From positions 82,851,038 to 82,915,037 of the forward strand of contig OV277856.1 of the NCBI GenBank assembly GCA_922989275.2: 64,000 bases of DNA. The letters run 5' to 3'. Positions 32,401 through 41,690 of the stretch are shown piece by piece. The notes beneath the pieces are model-generated. The model had not been told where the DNA came from and made no database searches. It worked only from the letters and a program-made list of their open reading frames with translations. This DNA is from Gari tellinella (lineage: Eukaryota; Mollusca; Bivalvia; Cardiida; Psammobiidae). Numbering within the stretch: position 1 is the stretch's first letter; every line of letters starts with the position of its first letter. The position numbers and the translations under genes are program-made.

Positions 32401-34600
32401 TTATGTATATTATGCCTTCTTATGATTTTCTCCGAGTTTGCATTACGCATTTGAAAGAGTACATTCCATAATCAAAAGAATGATTCAGGCCTATCCCCTG
32501 TGCTTCCATTAAGACAGTAACTTGTAGGAATCGTCCAAATATCGATATACAGTCGAACTTCGGTTTCTCGAACTCGGTTAAGTCGAACATACCCGTATTT
32601 CAAAGTTAAAACGTGGCTTAGCCACGTTTTAACTTTGAAATACGGGTATGTTCGACATAACCGAGCATGAAATAATGAAGTTCATGTGTCGACATATCGG
32701 ATGGTTTGAGATATCGAAGTCGACTGTATGTATGCACCTCTAAAGACAAATGACTATTTAATCCAAGGTAAATATAATGCAAAAAGCTCCTCATGAATTT
32801 TCCGAATTATTGTTATCCGGTTTTAAGCGCACGCCTGTATTAAAGACTGTCTATGAACCTTCTAATAAAGTGTGCCTTAGTACAAGTATGACTTTATTTC
32901 AATGGAACTACTAAACAATTTGGTATGTTTCTTGAATTGAAGACGGGTGATCACTTAAAGCAGGTTGAAAGTAAAGCAGTGCGTGTCCGCCCTAAGGCGC
33001 ATTCTGCTTTACTACCGACCTTGTTTAAGCTATCATCTTCTAGGAAATAGCAAATATTTCTTGTGGTACATAAATGTATAAAGTGCAAGTATTTTCTTCA
33101 ATAGAATAATCAACTAAAGACGTAAACTGCGTGTCTATGAAGCAATGTGTTTATATCATCTGAGATGTCCCAAAGACTGGGAATGTATCGTATAATAATG
33201 GTGGTCTCGACTGACTGCTTCACTCATTCACCCCTGTTCAAAACGTTAAATTTCAGTTTCCAATAAAGGTTAATCCGTTTTACTATTTTCTATTGGTTGT
33301 TTTACAATGTATTACATAATGATAAAATCTTGCAAACCCTGACCAGAGGGTTCTGTTATAAGCCCTCTGATATTGGTCTGCACTGTTTGCATAAGACTAG
33401 TGTATTCTTCACAGGGACACTGTAGAGGACGAGTATACTCATTGCTTGGACTCAATTGGCTCATGCAGAACATAAATTCCGACATTTTATGTGGGAGCTT
33501 TAACATTGATATATTGTCTTGCATTAACCCTTTGAACCCTAGTCCCGCATATAGGCGTCTTTTCCAAACAGTGTACTTGTGAATAGTACACTTTTCCTAT
33601 GCAAACAGTGAAGACCCAGATCAGAGGGCTCCGAAAGGAGCCCTCTGATCAGGGTCTTCACTGTTTGTCAAAATGCCAAACATTGACAAAAACAACCCTT
33701 AAAAGTCAGAAATGGACTAGACTAACATGGAAACTTGTATTGACCATTTAAAGTTGTAGGGAGGAAAGAGTTAAGGCTCTATACTACATGTTTGAAAAAA
33801 CGACCAGACATTTTTGTTATGATAGTTGCCTAACCAAGTTTTACTGTAGACATGAACAAACCTGAGCTTGCTAAATAAATGTTTATGTTATAAGAATACC
33901 TGTTTCACTGAAAATATGTGAAGAATTTTAACGTAAATAGCCGAATGCCTGATGATTTTGCATTTCATAGTTCCTTTTATTACACCTCGCTTTCAGTTAC
34001 AATGTTAATTTCCCTTAGACCAAAATTAATGAATTACTCATTCAAAATACATCTGCATAAAGTGGGACACAAATAATGCAAAACGCCTCTATTGGAGCTT
34101 TCGGTATTGCTTGATTACATGCATTAAGCACAATCTTCCATACGTAATGTAAATAATGAGAGTTAATCATTCACTGGATGACAACCTGATACAGTTTCTC
34201 TCTTGTGTGACCAATAAAAAGAAGACCTACTGATTGTAAAAAAACAAGTGACAGCTTAAACCAAGGTGAACATAAAGAAGCTTTATGTTTTACTTTAACC
34301 TTGTATTCAGCAGTCACCTACCTCAAACACCTGCTAATTAACACAAATTAGTTGTCGTAATAATGCGGTCACAAAGTTTACTTAGTATATATACTTGTCT
34401 TGCAGAAGCAGTCAGCCACGGGTAATGTTAAGGGTCTCACTGACACATCCAAGTACACCGGCTCTCACAAACTGAGATTTGACGAGACGGGAAAGGGGAA
34501 AGGGAAGGCAGGGAGAAGTGACGTCAATCCGAAGTCTGGGTACGTGGACGGTTACCAGGGGGAAGGGACGTTCGAAGAAGGCGAACAAAAAGACTCGTAG
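23157..34600 (+). CDS. Tubulin polymerization-promoting protein (TPPP/p25-alpha family), 3 exons
   Basis: Joined exons 23157-23404, 24757-24934 and 34406-34600 give 206 aa with consistent phases (2 then 0) and GT-AG introns. The protein has an acidic/Gly-rich N-terminal tail (about 1-20), the folded p25-alpha core with an EF-hand-like helical region (about 24-140), and the diagnostic C-terminal block [12 protein letters not shown] (153-164) followed by GKGKGKAGR (171-179). Family members bind and bundle microtubules and occur in ciliated and neural cells; that role is known for the family and not shown here. Length is between human TPPP3 (176) and TPPP (219). The start is chosen because ATG follows CACA and no in-frame upstream ATG extends the family match. 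Introns carry many MITEs; intron 2 is about 9.5 kb. Confidence 0.93.
23427..23842. mobile_element. D-like MITE in TPPP intron 1, interrupted by family A
   Basis: The left TIR TCAAACCTGTGTTTGTGACC pairs with the right GGTCATCTAATACAGGTTTG. A core-2-like hairpin (CTCCTACAGGAG centre) lies near 23489-23565. The A element 23604-23817 sits in its right half. Confidence 0.7.
23604..23817. mobile_element. Family A MITE nested in a D-like element
   Basis: TTAA on each side (23604-23607 and 23814-23817). The hairpin starts CAAACAGCTTGGATCCGGAT and its arms are perfect around a central GAGTAACTC. Almost identical to the copy entering the right window edge at 63917. Confidence 0.9.
23864..24115. mobile_element. 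Decayed family Q relic in TPPP intron 1
   Basis: TCACTCATTCTCCCCTGAAA and CAAATGGACAAG are family Q shell motifs; AAGGGGTTAA ends it near 24115. The core hairpin is largely lost (GGTCTAACTGTTTGCAT remains). Confidence 0.5.
24392..24745. mobile_element. Family C right half split by family F
   Basis: The right core-1 arm (CCCGGCGTCTGATCAGGCTC) and tail GTTTAAACGGGAAAG are followed by the F element. The C end (TTCTCCATTTTGTA) resumes after it. It lies right before TPPP exon 2. Confidence 0.75.
24531..24730. mobile_element. Family F MITE (TA type) in TPPP intron 1
   Basis: TIRs CAGTCGAAACTCGATA and ATTGAGTTTCGACTGTA in TA. The hairpin AAAACGTGGCTTAGCCACGT at 24578-24633 extends through TTTCAAAGTT. 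The element sits within 26 bp of the exon 2 acceptor. Confidence 0.88.
24757..24934 (+). CDS. TPPP exon 2
   Basis: The acceptor is CTGTGTTTCAG at 24756 and the donor GTAAGA at 24935. Residues 84-142 include [17 protein letters not shown]. The end of a family C relic lies within about 12-26 bp of the acceptor. Confidence 0.92.
24978..25420. mobile_element. Decayed family C copy split by element M
   Basis: GACGTTATTCTTTCTAAACG at left and GTTTAAATGGGATTGGG at right are C parts. The core-1 hairpin is broken by the insert 25081-25328. Confidence 0.65.
25081..25328. mobile_element. Element M: TIR element inside a C hairpin
   Basis: CCGAGGTTATAAAACTTAA at left matches TTAAGTTTTATAACATCGG at right. 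GTGCTCAAAACTCA and TGAGTTTTGAGCAC extend the inverted repeats to about 40 bp each. No coding capacity. Confidence 0.75.
25506..25757. mobile_element. Family B MITE (TTAA type) in TPPP intron 2
   Basis: Ends TTAACCCATTACCCCATAGC and GGGAAAGGGTTAA. The core-2 hairpin 25557-25625 is centred on GCGCCCTAGGGCGC. Confidence 0.9.
25996..26369. mobile_element. Family E MITE in TPPP intron 2
   Basis: TIRs TACAGCGCTCCCTCTCTACA and GTAGAGAGGAAGCGCTGTA. Hairpin 26105-26169 with 32-bp arms around one base. A C-type end fragment (AAGTGGAGAACGCG) precedes it at 25961. Confidence 0.9.
26491..27913. mobile_element. Mariner-like non-autonomous element, 1.4 kb, nested inverted repeats
   Basis: TA (26489-26490) then CGAGGGGTGTTCAAATAG at left; CTATTTGAACTACCCTCG then TA (27914-27915) at right. 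The outer inverted repeat is over 100 bp (GATACTGGATCAATAACTTC is shared). An inner pair of inverted repeats lies at about 26607-26680 and 27250-27325 (CTAAATGACCCCT, CTCGAGGACACTG). The end sequence and TA target fit mariner elements. No transposase frame remains. Confidence 0.8.
27340..27475. repeat. Long-stem hairpin I inside the mariner-like element
   Basis: Arms of about 55 bp run from ATTGTATTTATGGAGGTATG through CCTGGTCACAC to a CCGCGAAGCGG centre, and back. Few mismatches. Confidence 0.85.
27914..29262. mobile_element. Second long-TIR element, directly adjacent
   Basis: Imperfect inverted repeats of about 230 bp. Left parts TTCGGCCCGTTGGCTATGAC and AAGTTCCCAACCCTGTCATT match complements at right (GTCATAGCTTACGCGCCGAA, AATGACAAGGTTGGGAAGTT). 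It shares its left border with the mariner-like element. The interior has a CpG-rich stretch (28380-28700) but no gene that I recognise. Confidence 0.6.
29120..29158. repeat. 10-bp tandem repeat and following G tract
   Basis: TGAAACTTCT repeats four times. A run of 13 G follows at 29217-29229. Both lie in the right inverted repeat of the preceding element. Confidence 0.85.
29463..29714. mobile_element. Family B MITE
   Basis: Ends TTAACCCATTAACCCATAAA and GGGGTAATGGGTTAA. Hairpin 29594-29665. Confidence 0.9.
29767..30038. repeat. Inverted repeat element N
   Basis: The left arm (CTTCGTCTTGCGACTTTTTT, then ACGAAAATGCAAC) pairs imperfectly with the right arm (AAAAAAGTCGCAAGACGAAA). Arms of about 110 bp, loop near 29880-29924. 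Confidence 0.65.
30458..31015 (-). mobile_element. Retroposon-like insert with 11-bp duplication
   Basis: ATACTATAAAC occurs at 30458-30468 and 31005-31015 and bounds the insert. The insert starts with (CTCA)n, which on the minus strand is a (TGAG)n tail, as expected for a reverse-oriented LINE or SINE end. It contains a later family C MITE. Confidence 0.65.
30639..30899. mobile_element. Family C MITE nested in the retroposon-like insert
   Basis: TIRs complete in TA. Hairpin 30768-30834. The GCAAACG repeat left of the hairpin has one unit more than other copies. Confidence 0.9.
31038..31385 (+). other. Short unassigned open stretch
   Basis: 31040-31129 reads as an ordinary-looking peptide ([20 protein letters not shown]) before a stop. 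There is no good acceptor and no family that I recognise. It may be chance or a decayed exon; it sits in TPPP intron 2. The rest of the stretch shows nothing. Confidence 0.25.
31721..31952. mobile_element. Family E MITE, decayed
   Basis: Left TACAGTGCTCCCTCTCTACA; right GTAGGGAGGGTGTACTGT. The hairpin near 31810-31858 has lost much of its right arm. Confidence 0.75.
32548..32728. mobile_element. Family F MITE with perfect hairpin
   Basis: TACAGTCGAACTTCGG at left and ATCGAAGTCGACTGTA at right. The hairpin 32582-32656 has two perfect 36-bp arms around TTA. Confidence 0.9.
32934..33140. mobile_element. Decayed family B MITE
   Basis: The core-2 hairpin 32952-33030 has a small insert (GTGCGTGTCC) in the left arm. 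Family B right-shell motifs follow; no TTAA ends. Confidence 0.6.
33220..33440. mobile_element. Decayed family Q MITE
   Basis: TCATTCACCCCTGTTCAAAA and GAGTATACTCATTGCTTGG are Q shell parts. Hairpin about 33330-33391. Confidence 0.55.
33524..33774. mobile_element. Family G MITE (TTAA type) with core-1 variant
   Basis: Ends TTAACCCTTTGAACCCTAGT and GGGAGGAAAGAGTTAA. The hairpin 33602-33668 reads CAAACAGTGAAGACCCAGAT to GAGGGCTCCGAAAGGAGCCC and back, with at most one arm mismatch. Confidence 0.92.
34244..34382. mobile_element. Decayed family D MITE before TPPP exon 3
   Basis: GACAGCTTAAACCAAGGTGA and GTTTTACTTTAACCTTG are core-2 D-type arms. It lies 24 bp before the exon 3 acceptor. Confidence 0.5.
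34406..34600 (+). CDS. TPPP exon 3 and stop
   Basis: The acceptor is CTTGTCTTGCAG at 34405. It codes residues 143-206 with the p25 signature, then TAG. An ATTAAA near 34873 could serve as a weak polyadenylation signal. Confidence 0.93.
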   Translation, partial: KQSATGNVKGLTDTSKYTGSHKLRFDETGKGKGKAGRSDVNPKSGYVDGYQGEGTFEEGEQKDS

Positions 34601-35078
34601 ATTTTATTTTTTCTAAGCTATCTATGTCTTCTTGATTTTCTAAAATGTACAAATTTGTAAATTGTTGAATTTGTTTAGTAGCTGATGACATTCATTGAAT
34701 CCTATGGCACTCTCCGTTTCACTATACGGTTCACAGATTCACCTCTGTCGAAGGCTATATGTACTACTTTTACAACAAAATGTACCAGAGCACATTTAAA
34801 AAGCAAATATAGTTGTCTACAGTGGCTGTTTTCCGTGTTTAATTGCGATGAATTGTGAAATTCATCAGGTGATTAAACGGTTTTACTTCCATAATACACG
34901 AAATAGTTCTTTGATTCGTCTTTAATATTGTCTTTCCTTTCGATCGAAAATTACATATTTGACACCTTTCACACGTAAAAATATGTTTGACTTTAATGAC
35001 ATGTTATATTGCTTACTGTTATATTGCTTACTAGTCCCTCGTACAAAGTGTACGTTAACAGTTTGCAAAGGATCTTAG
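34601..35078 (+). other. TPPP 3' flank
   Basis: AT-rich sequence that should include the TPPP 3' UTR. No canonical AATAAA before the next MITE. Confidence 0.45.
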
Positions 35079-35328
35079 TACAGTGGAGAATCTGTTATTC
35101 TTTCCCAATAAACGCGTTTACGCTAAAACTATTTTTTGCAGTGCAAACAGTTTGAAGCCAGATCAGACGCCGGGTAACCCGGCGTCTGATCAGGCTCCAA
35201 ACTGTTTGCCACCAAGATAAACAAGAATTATCAGAATTGTCCAAAAGTTGTTATTTTCTACGTTTTAGTGCTTTGCGTTTGCGTACGTTTGCGTTTAAAC
35301 GGGAAAGAATAACAGATTCTCCACTGTA
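35079..35328. mobile_element. Family C MITE downstream of TPPP
   Basis: TIRs complete in TA. Hairpin 35143-35209 with one arm change (TTTGAAGCC against GGCTCCAAA). Confidence 0.9.
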
Positions 35329-36201
35329 TTTTGGAGATGGATTTATGTCGAAGATTGAATGAATACTCTCTGTAAAGGAGATTGTTATATCGCCGCCATA
35401 GGTGACTACAGTCTCATTTCAGTCGTCACGTGCTACATGTACCATGAGAAAAACGATGATTTAGAATGGCAATACATGGCATTGGGATCAAATAAATACG
35501 AAAGACTCAAGCAGGAAACGCAACACAAACAATACACCCAAGCAGAACACACACACAGTCATACCATAACAAACACACACACACACGCACAATCAAATTC
35601 CTTCATCTACACACTTTCATCAAGCCTGAATGATGCAGCAAAAAAATTAAAATTGTCCATGCCAAACACGACATGACTTTCATTTGTTGATCACTCGTAT
35701 ATCTATGTGGATTTTCTCTTTGGCACTCATATTTATAAATACTTGTAAGTCACTCGAGTTACTCGGCGTTTCATCAGGATCTAAACTGTTTGCAATAGTT
35801 ATCACAAGTTCGTGCAGAAGATTGATAACACGTTTAGTATCTCATCTGCATTATGTTTTATGGAATCTTCATGAATATCGAAATTTGCAAATACTGATGA
35901 TACCGGTAGATCAGTTCTTTCTGCAGTTGCAATATGTTTAAATTTATAGCATTTTGATACAATTATTATTGAAATTAGAAAACCTATATGCAGCGTTAAT
36001 ATTTTGGATCTTGATCGATCAATCGCCAAGTAACTCCATTTGAACTTGATCAAAAGTATTTGCACATGTCGAGATTCATTATATTGTACTAGTTTTGTGT
36101 TATAAAACTTCCATGTTGATAAATATGGAAGAACTTAGATAAAAGGTTAGAGTTTGTATACATTGTACAATATAGATACATGTAAGTGTGGTGGGTTAAT
36201 G
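35329..36201. other. Intergenic, (CA)-rich and relic hairpins
   Basis: A CA-rich stretch near 35551-35590 produces an open frame that I do not accept as a gene. 35750-35795 is a right core-1 half (ACTCGGCGTTTCATCAGGAT). No other feature. Confidence 0.5.
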
Positions 36202-36411
36202 TACAGTAAAACCTCTCTCTTACGACCACTAAATTGTGTTAAGTATTAGGGTGTTTACGGTAGGTGACCGCTTTAAGCAAGGTGACAGTGAAACAGAAAG
36301 CTCCTTAAGGAGCTTTCTGTTTCACTGTCACCTTGCTTTAAGCTGTCACCTCTCTATTATACAATCAATTAGTCTTTGTTTTAGTTGTCGTAATCGGGAT
36401 GTTTTCCTGTA
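36202..36411. mobile_element. Family D MITE
   Basis: TACAGTAAAACCTCTCTCTT at left. The core-2 hairpin 36270-36343 is perfect through AGCTCCTTAAGGAGCT with no loop. The right TIR is mutated (GGGATGTTTTCCTGTA). Confidence 0.88.
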
Positions 36412-36488
36412 TGTCACATAGTGTTTCCTTGTACAGTAACTCCCCTCTGTTACGACAACTGAAAACACTAATCGGTGGTATTATTATC

Positions 36489-36696
36489 TACTGTGGAAAC
36501 TCGATACTTCGATTTCGATTAAATCGCTAAAATCGATTGTACCAGTATTTCATGAATTGAATTTCGATACCTCAATTTCACTTAAGTCGAACATACTCGT
36601 ATTTCAAAGTTAAAACGTGGCAAAGCCACGTTTTTAACTTTCAAATATGGGTATGTTCAAACTAACGCGAGTTCGAATTATCGAGTTTCGACTGTA
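36489..36696. mobile_element. Family F MITE
   Basis: The left TIR is mutated (TACTGTGGAAACTCGATA); the right is TATCGAGTTTCGACTGTA. Hairpin 36589-36661 with GTGGCAAAGCCAC centre. Confidence 0.82.
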
Positions 36697-36714
36697 TTTC
36701 ACTAAAAATGGTGC

Positions 36715-36880
36715 CAAAAGAGGACTTTGCAAATAATTTGGATCCTGATCAGATACCGTGTAATGTGGATTCTGGTCAGGATCCAAACCTCTTGACACTC
36801 CGTTACATTAAGCTGACTCTACAAAAGTACGACACTATCAATGCAGAACATATTTTGGCACTGAACGGGCTTAAGTAGAC
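36715..36880. mobile_element. Decayed family A MITE
   Basis: The hairpin 36729-36797 (CAAATAATTTGGATCCTGAT to ATCCAAACCTCTTG) keeps its A right flank (GACACTCCG). Ends not clear. Confidence 0.55.
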
Positions 36881-36899
36881 AAAACGTCTTGCAATAAAA

Positions 36900-37059
36900 G
36901 CAGGTAGTAGCTTATAGCAAAATCAAAATAAATGGAAATAAAACAGAAAGCTCTATAGTTGATTTCTGCTTCATATTCACCTTGATTTAAGCAGCTACCA
37001 ACCTTTAACGCCGAAATATTAACTTCGTTTAGAGGTCATAATATAGGAGTTTACTGTAT
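36900..37059. mobile_element. Decayed family D MITE
   Basis: Imperfect core-2 arms (ATAAAACAGAAAGCTC; GATTTCTGCTTCATATTC) and a right end GGAGTTTACTGTA. Confidence 0.5.
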
Positions 37060-37185
37060 TTGTTTTAAATGTATAGGACTTGTTACCTCAGTGAAGTTGT
37101 GTGCCTCTCTATGCAAGTTATAAACCCCAATTATAGCTAAAAGGGCGTCTTTACGAGCTAAAAGACACGTGGTCAAAGACTTACA

Positions 37186-37412
37186 TTAACCCATTTGTGC
37201 CCACGATCCCATACATTGGACAGGCAAACAGTGTAGCCTCTTATCAGTTTCCGCATTATGCGGCGTCTGATCAGAGTCTACACTATTTGCTAATAGGAAT
37301 TTCAATATAAAACAAAAAGAAAATGAAAATTTTGACTAGGCATCCCTATGATAAAAATTGGACTAATCAAATATATAAGCATGGAAGAATCCACTGGGCA
37401 CAAACGGGTCAA
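37186..37412. mobile_element. Family O MITE: another TTAA-type shell for core 1
   Basis: TTAACCCATTTGTGCCCA at left and TGGGCACAAACGGGTCAA at right form the TIR, with the last TTAA mutated. The hairpin about 37224-37291 is core 1 with GTGTAGCC shoulders. Confidence 0.78.
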
Positions 37413-37416
37413 TTAT

Positions 37417-37765
37417 ACAGTACCACCCTGCCTGCTACGACCACTCAAACGAAGAGTCAGTGATAGTGTTTCAGATAGATGATAGCTTGAACAACCAAGA
37501 TTTAAGTAAAGCAGAGAGCTTCTTTAGAACTTTCTACTTTGCTTTTATACTGCTTAAAGCATCCATCTCCTCTGAATACTGACGCCAAACTTGTTGTTGT
37601 GAGTTATAATCGGCATGGATAACGGTTAAAATCCTTTTTTACATGCTTCATGGAGTATATTTGTTAATTTTGTTTGTGGACCATATTGAACATTTGTTTG
37701 TTTGATACCAAATATGTACATGTAGTCCAAATGAAATAAAGTCGTTATTATTATTATAAAATGGC
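37417..37765 (+). mobile_element. Decayed D MITE, then probable LINE 3' tail
   Basis: 37417-37620 has a weak D-type end (TACAGTACCACCC) and core-2 arms. 37640-37765 ends GAAATAAAGTCGTTATTATT, an A-rich 3' end with (TTA)n, like the end near 17790. Confidence 0.45.
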
Positions 37766-37883
37766 AATACAAGAATAATCTGACTGCACATTTAAACCAA
37801 AGATTTTGTTGTCAAAATGTAAAGTGAATTCGCATTTCATGTCTTCCTAACTGTGATCGTGCGGTCTGTTCAAACTGCAGGCT

Positions 37884-37972
37884 TAATCCCTTCACTGCCA
37901 TGACGTCATCAGCTTTAAACTGTTTGCAAATAACCATTGTTTACTATGGTTAAGGCAGTGAAAGGATTTACA
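37884..37972. repeat. Miniature inverted-repeat remnant
   Basis: TAATCCCTTCACTGCC pairs with GGCAGTGAAAGGATTTA. The interior keeps only CTTTAAACTGTTTGCAA. Probably a family A relative with most of the core deleted. Confidence 0.55.
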
Positions 37973-38053
37973 AATTATACGTTTTATGAGTCTTCTCAGT
38001 CCTGCAGATGTTGATATCATCCTTATAGAACCTTGTATCAAACTTTGTACATG

Positions 38054-38500
38054 TACAGTAAGACCATTAATTAAGTGACCATTCAATTAGGAATATCGAG
38101 ACTCTATAACTCAGTACTCCAATGTTACGTACATTTATACCTTTTGAATTATATCCACTGTAGAAAACAGGACCACTCCATGATCACGATTTAGAGAACT
38201 ATTTTCTATATCCAACTGATTGTAACTTAATCCAGCTGAAAGTAAAGTATGTGCCATAATGGGCATTCTGCTAAAGTGTCAACCTGTTTTAAGCGACTAG
38301 CTGTCTTCTAAACTAGAAACACGCTACATATATGGGATAAAGTGACTAATCATTTAGGAATAATGATAATCTTTATAGGTATGCAGCTGAAGTATTCTCA
38401 AAAACGCTCACCATTTTGCCAAGTAAGCAATAATCTGTCTTAAAGTCATACGATTAGACCTAATTTTGATGTGACTTTACAGAGGGTTTACTGTTTTTCT
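38054..38500. mobile_element. Decayed D/B composite
   Basis: TACAGTAAGACCATTAATTA opens it and AGAGGGTTTACTGTTT closes it. Inside, 38215-38295 is a poor core-2 hairpin with B shoulders. Confidence 0.4.
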
Positions 38501-38682
38501 ATAATATGTCATGTATCTTGTAAAGGGGTAAAGCAGCTCTCTGGTGTTGTCAATACTGTAGACCCAAACCAACAGTCATTGACAGCATGTGCATACTTTT
38601 CAATCACGTTTTCCATGTTCTTTTTATAGTGCATGTATCAACACTTTGCACGATAGCAGCGAACACGTGACTATATCTGAAA

Positions 38683-38861
38683 ACAGTTTGGATCCAGACG
38701 AAACGCCGCATTATATATCGTCTCATCTGGATAAAAACTGTTTGTCACCCTGGCCTAGTTTTTGAAATGATTTTTAAAACAAATATATAGATCTATTTTT
38801 AGAACAGTAGCAGACGATTGTTGTTGCAGATATTAAAATGTCTTAGCATGCACAGAGTTAA
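38683..38861. mobile_element. Family P/A MITE, left end unclear
   Basis: Hairpin 38683-38746 with GTTTGGATCCAGACG shoulders. The right end GCATGCACAGAGTTAA matches family P. Confidence 0.65.
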
Positions 38862-39045
38862 ACCAGTGCAGATCCTGATAAGATATCGTTTCTAACTCTA
38901 TGGCTAATCCGAATCTACAACATTTTCAATATCCGAGTTCTTTGCCTTTTTCCTCAATTATATTGACAATATATTATGGTACATATATTAATATGGTGTA
39001 TAATCAAAAGTAGTTAAAGTATTATACTTTATTCATGTAGTACAG

Positions 39046-39262
39046 TTAACCCTTATCGTACTTAGCGCGACTTGACTAACATTTTCAAACAGTTTGGATC
39101 CAGATCAGACGCCGCGTAAAGCGGCGTCTTATCTGGATCTAGACTGTTTGTCATTCATATTCAACTTTTCTTCTGTTAAGAAAAGCATAAAAAATCATTT
39201 TGATTTTTTTTTCGAAGACGCCATATTTGAAACAGACGACATTACAGCATGATAATGGTTAA
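39046..39262. mobile_element. Family A MITE
   Basis: TTAACCCTTATCG to GATAATGGTTAA, TTAA on both sides. Hairpin 39086-39150 with near-perfect arms. Confidence 0.88.
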
Positions 39263-39358
39263 ACTTGTTAGATACAATGTCACTGAATGAAAAAGAGTGG
39301 TGACCTGTGATGACAGATGACCGCTAAATACAGAACAATAGTAATACAGAGAGCTTCT

Positions 39359-39680
39359 GTAACCCATAACCCCATAGCCTTAATTTAGTTTTAAAAATAG
39401 GTTAAACATTAAAGCAGATTGAAAGTAAAGCAGAATGCGCCTTAAGGCGCATTCTGCTTTACGTTCAGCCTGCTTTAAGCTACCATCTGATTGAATAAAG
39501 AAAATAGTTCTAAATATTAGAAAAGAGCAGTTTATATATTAATACTACATGTATTTTAATTCCCTATCTGGAATAGTGTTATATTTATTGCATAACTGTA
39601 TACATGTACATTGGAACTATTGTCTTCAGTGGAGAACTAAATTAAAGTCGTAAAAAGGCGTATGAATGGGGTAATGGGGG
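39359..39680. mobile_element. Family B MITE, expanded right shell
   Basis: The ends are mutated (GTAACCCATAACCCCATAGC; GGGGTAATGGGGGTA). Hairpin 39409-39478. The right shell has an extra insert of about 70 bp near 39520-39600. Confidence 0.7.
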
Positions 39681-40655
39681 TACAATTAAGCTTTTTGTAT
39701 TACTGTTGCATAGCAATAAAGGGTAACTTGTCTATAGACTACACTTGTAGTCATTGAAAACAAGTTTGACTGTGCCCCTAGTTAGTAGTTTACCTTATTT
39801 TAAGTGGCAGCACGAGTGTTTTATAATAATGTATATAGACAGTCTATTAGTATCTTTCCTGTATACTATTTCGAGATCTCTTGTTTGTAAGTGGTATCTT
39901 TATTATTCCAATACTTTATATATATCTTATAAATAAATATATGATTGAGGTGATCTGTTTGGTTTGCTTTAGCAATTACCTTTATATTTTAATTATATAA
40001 TATTGTGTTTAGCTTGCATTGTTTAGCCCATCACGATGCCGTATGTACTGTGTGTCATTCCGCAATATATTGTTGAAACTCAAATATTTACATTCAACCT
40101 GTAAAGTCCTTATGTAATCCTATTAAAAAATATGCAGTCATCTGCCGATGAACCTACATTTCGAATCTGGATTTAACCAGTTCGGATTTCCCCGTGCTAT
40201 CCGTGGACTTCTTCAAATAGACTACATCGGGCACTTAACACTAAGCTCCCATTGGTCGACGGTAATATGACACTAGCGGAGTGATACAGACCCAAAGGTC
40301 GTTGCCATCGCGTTGCTATGTGTGTAAATGGGTTAAGAAAACAACCGCGACCTGTAATTTTAGAATGTGCTTTGGCAATAGATATTCAAGCTGCATTGTT
40401 ATTTGTTTGCCTTGTAAGTCTTTTCCATTCGCAGAGAGAAAGTTTACTAGAAAAAATCCTGAATTTTTAATACAGTTACAGTACATGTAGTTAGGACTAC
40501 TTTCTCACCATATTTAGAAACTGGAATGGCTATTACATCGACATTACATCTATCAAGCCTCTTTGACCGGTATATCATAAATTCTTATACAGAAAAACAA
40601 ATCTGGCCAATAAACACATTAAATTGACAAGACAGAAAATATAAATATAAATATA
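39681..40655. other. No feature seen
   Basis: AT-rich intergenic sequence. A tract of ATAAAT copies lies near 40640. No gene that I can support. Confidence 0.5.
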
Positions 40656-40816
40656 AGGAATAAACAACATCTCTTTGCCGCTCATGACGGTATGACTACA
40701 TTAGCTTCGGGTGGTAAATTTATCGAAAACGCCCTTCGGGCGTTTACGGAATTTACCCCCTGCGAAGCTAATGTAGTCATACCGTCATGAACGTCAAAAA
40801 TATGTTGTTTATTCCT
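40656..40816. mobile_element. Long-stem foldback J
   Basis: Arms of about 78 bp run from AGGAATAAACAACAT through ATGACGGTATGACTACATTA to a GCCCTTCGGGC centre. The mid-stem is nearly perfect. Flanking bases give no clear duplication. Confidence 0.85.
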
Positions 40817-40940
40817 ATAAACAACATGTCGCCAATTTTGAACGTCTAAGAGCGTGTAAATGGAAGTTTCCATCTGTAGTACCACGGGCCAATGAGTTAA
40901 ACACAGTTGTTAGGTCTGAAACGTAGCCTCAATGTCACTC

Positions 40941-41178
40941 TTAACTCTTTCCTCCCTGAAACTTCAAATGGACAATCCCAGTTTCCATTTAAGTATAGTC
41001 CATTTCTGACTTTTAAGGTTTGTTTTTGTCAATGTTTCACATTATGACAAACAGTGAAGACCCATATCAGAGGGCTCCATAAGGAGCCCTCTGATCTGGG
41101 TATTCACTGTTTGCACTTTTCACATGTATACTGTTTGAAAAGGACGCCTAAATGCGGCACTAGGATTCAAATGGTTAA
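40941..41178. mobile_element. Family G MITE
   Basis: TTAACTCTTTCCTCCCTGAA to GGATTCAAATGGTTAA. The hairpin 41048-41113 has GGGCTCCATAAGGAGCCC at its centre. Reverse orientation to the 33524 copy. Confidence 0.88.
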
Positions 41179-41297
41179 ATCTGGTACATGTATAAACCGG
41201 TCTCTCTCTGTAAACAATTTTGAATAAAAAAAGTCCCCACAGGTATGAAAGTTATAAAACCGCGTGTTGCAGTTGTGATATCTGTGGTATAACATCG

Positions 41298-41690
41298 CTA
41301 TTCAAGATGTCGTCCAAGATGACCGCCATAAGTATGATATATTACGGATATACTAACGCTTACATTTGTCTTCTCATGGTTTGACTAATAGTGATGACAA
41401 TGAATATTACAGTCATAGTATTCGCCAAATGTGTTAAAGGACAGTTTAAACCTTCTACTGATAATAAAACATTCAATACGGCGTCCAAGATGGGCACCAC
41501 AAACATAACAATATAACAAAAAAAACCTCTTATGATTTCACCACAGTATAGTCGCATTATTCACTAAATGTGTATAAATTGCGAAGAAAATATTAAATAT
41601 GGCGACCAACATGGAAGTCACAAACTAAACATATCGGAAACATACTGTTGCAATTTTCTTATGGTTATACTAAACAAGAGAGCCATGACG
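41298..41690. repeat. Degenerate direct repeats
   Basis: Three diverged units share GGCGTCCAAGATGG-like blocks (about 41306, 41475 and 41598), each followed by an A-rich ACAT-type stretch. The unit is about 120-170 bp. Confidence 0.5.

Noticed and set aside
35359..35676. 105-codon frame downstream of TPPP
   Set aside because: Its second half is a CA-rich simple repeat (His/Thr-rich peptide); no domain and no splice context.
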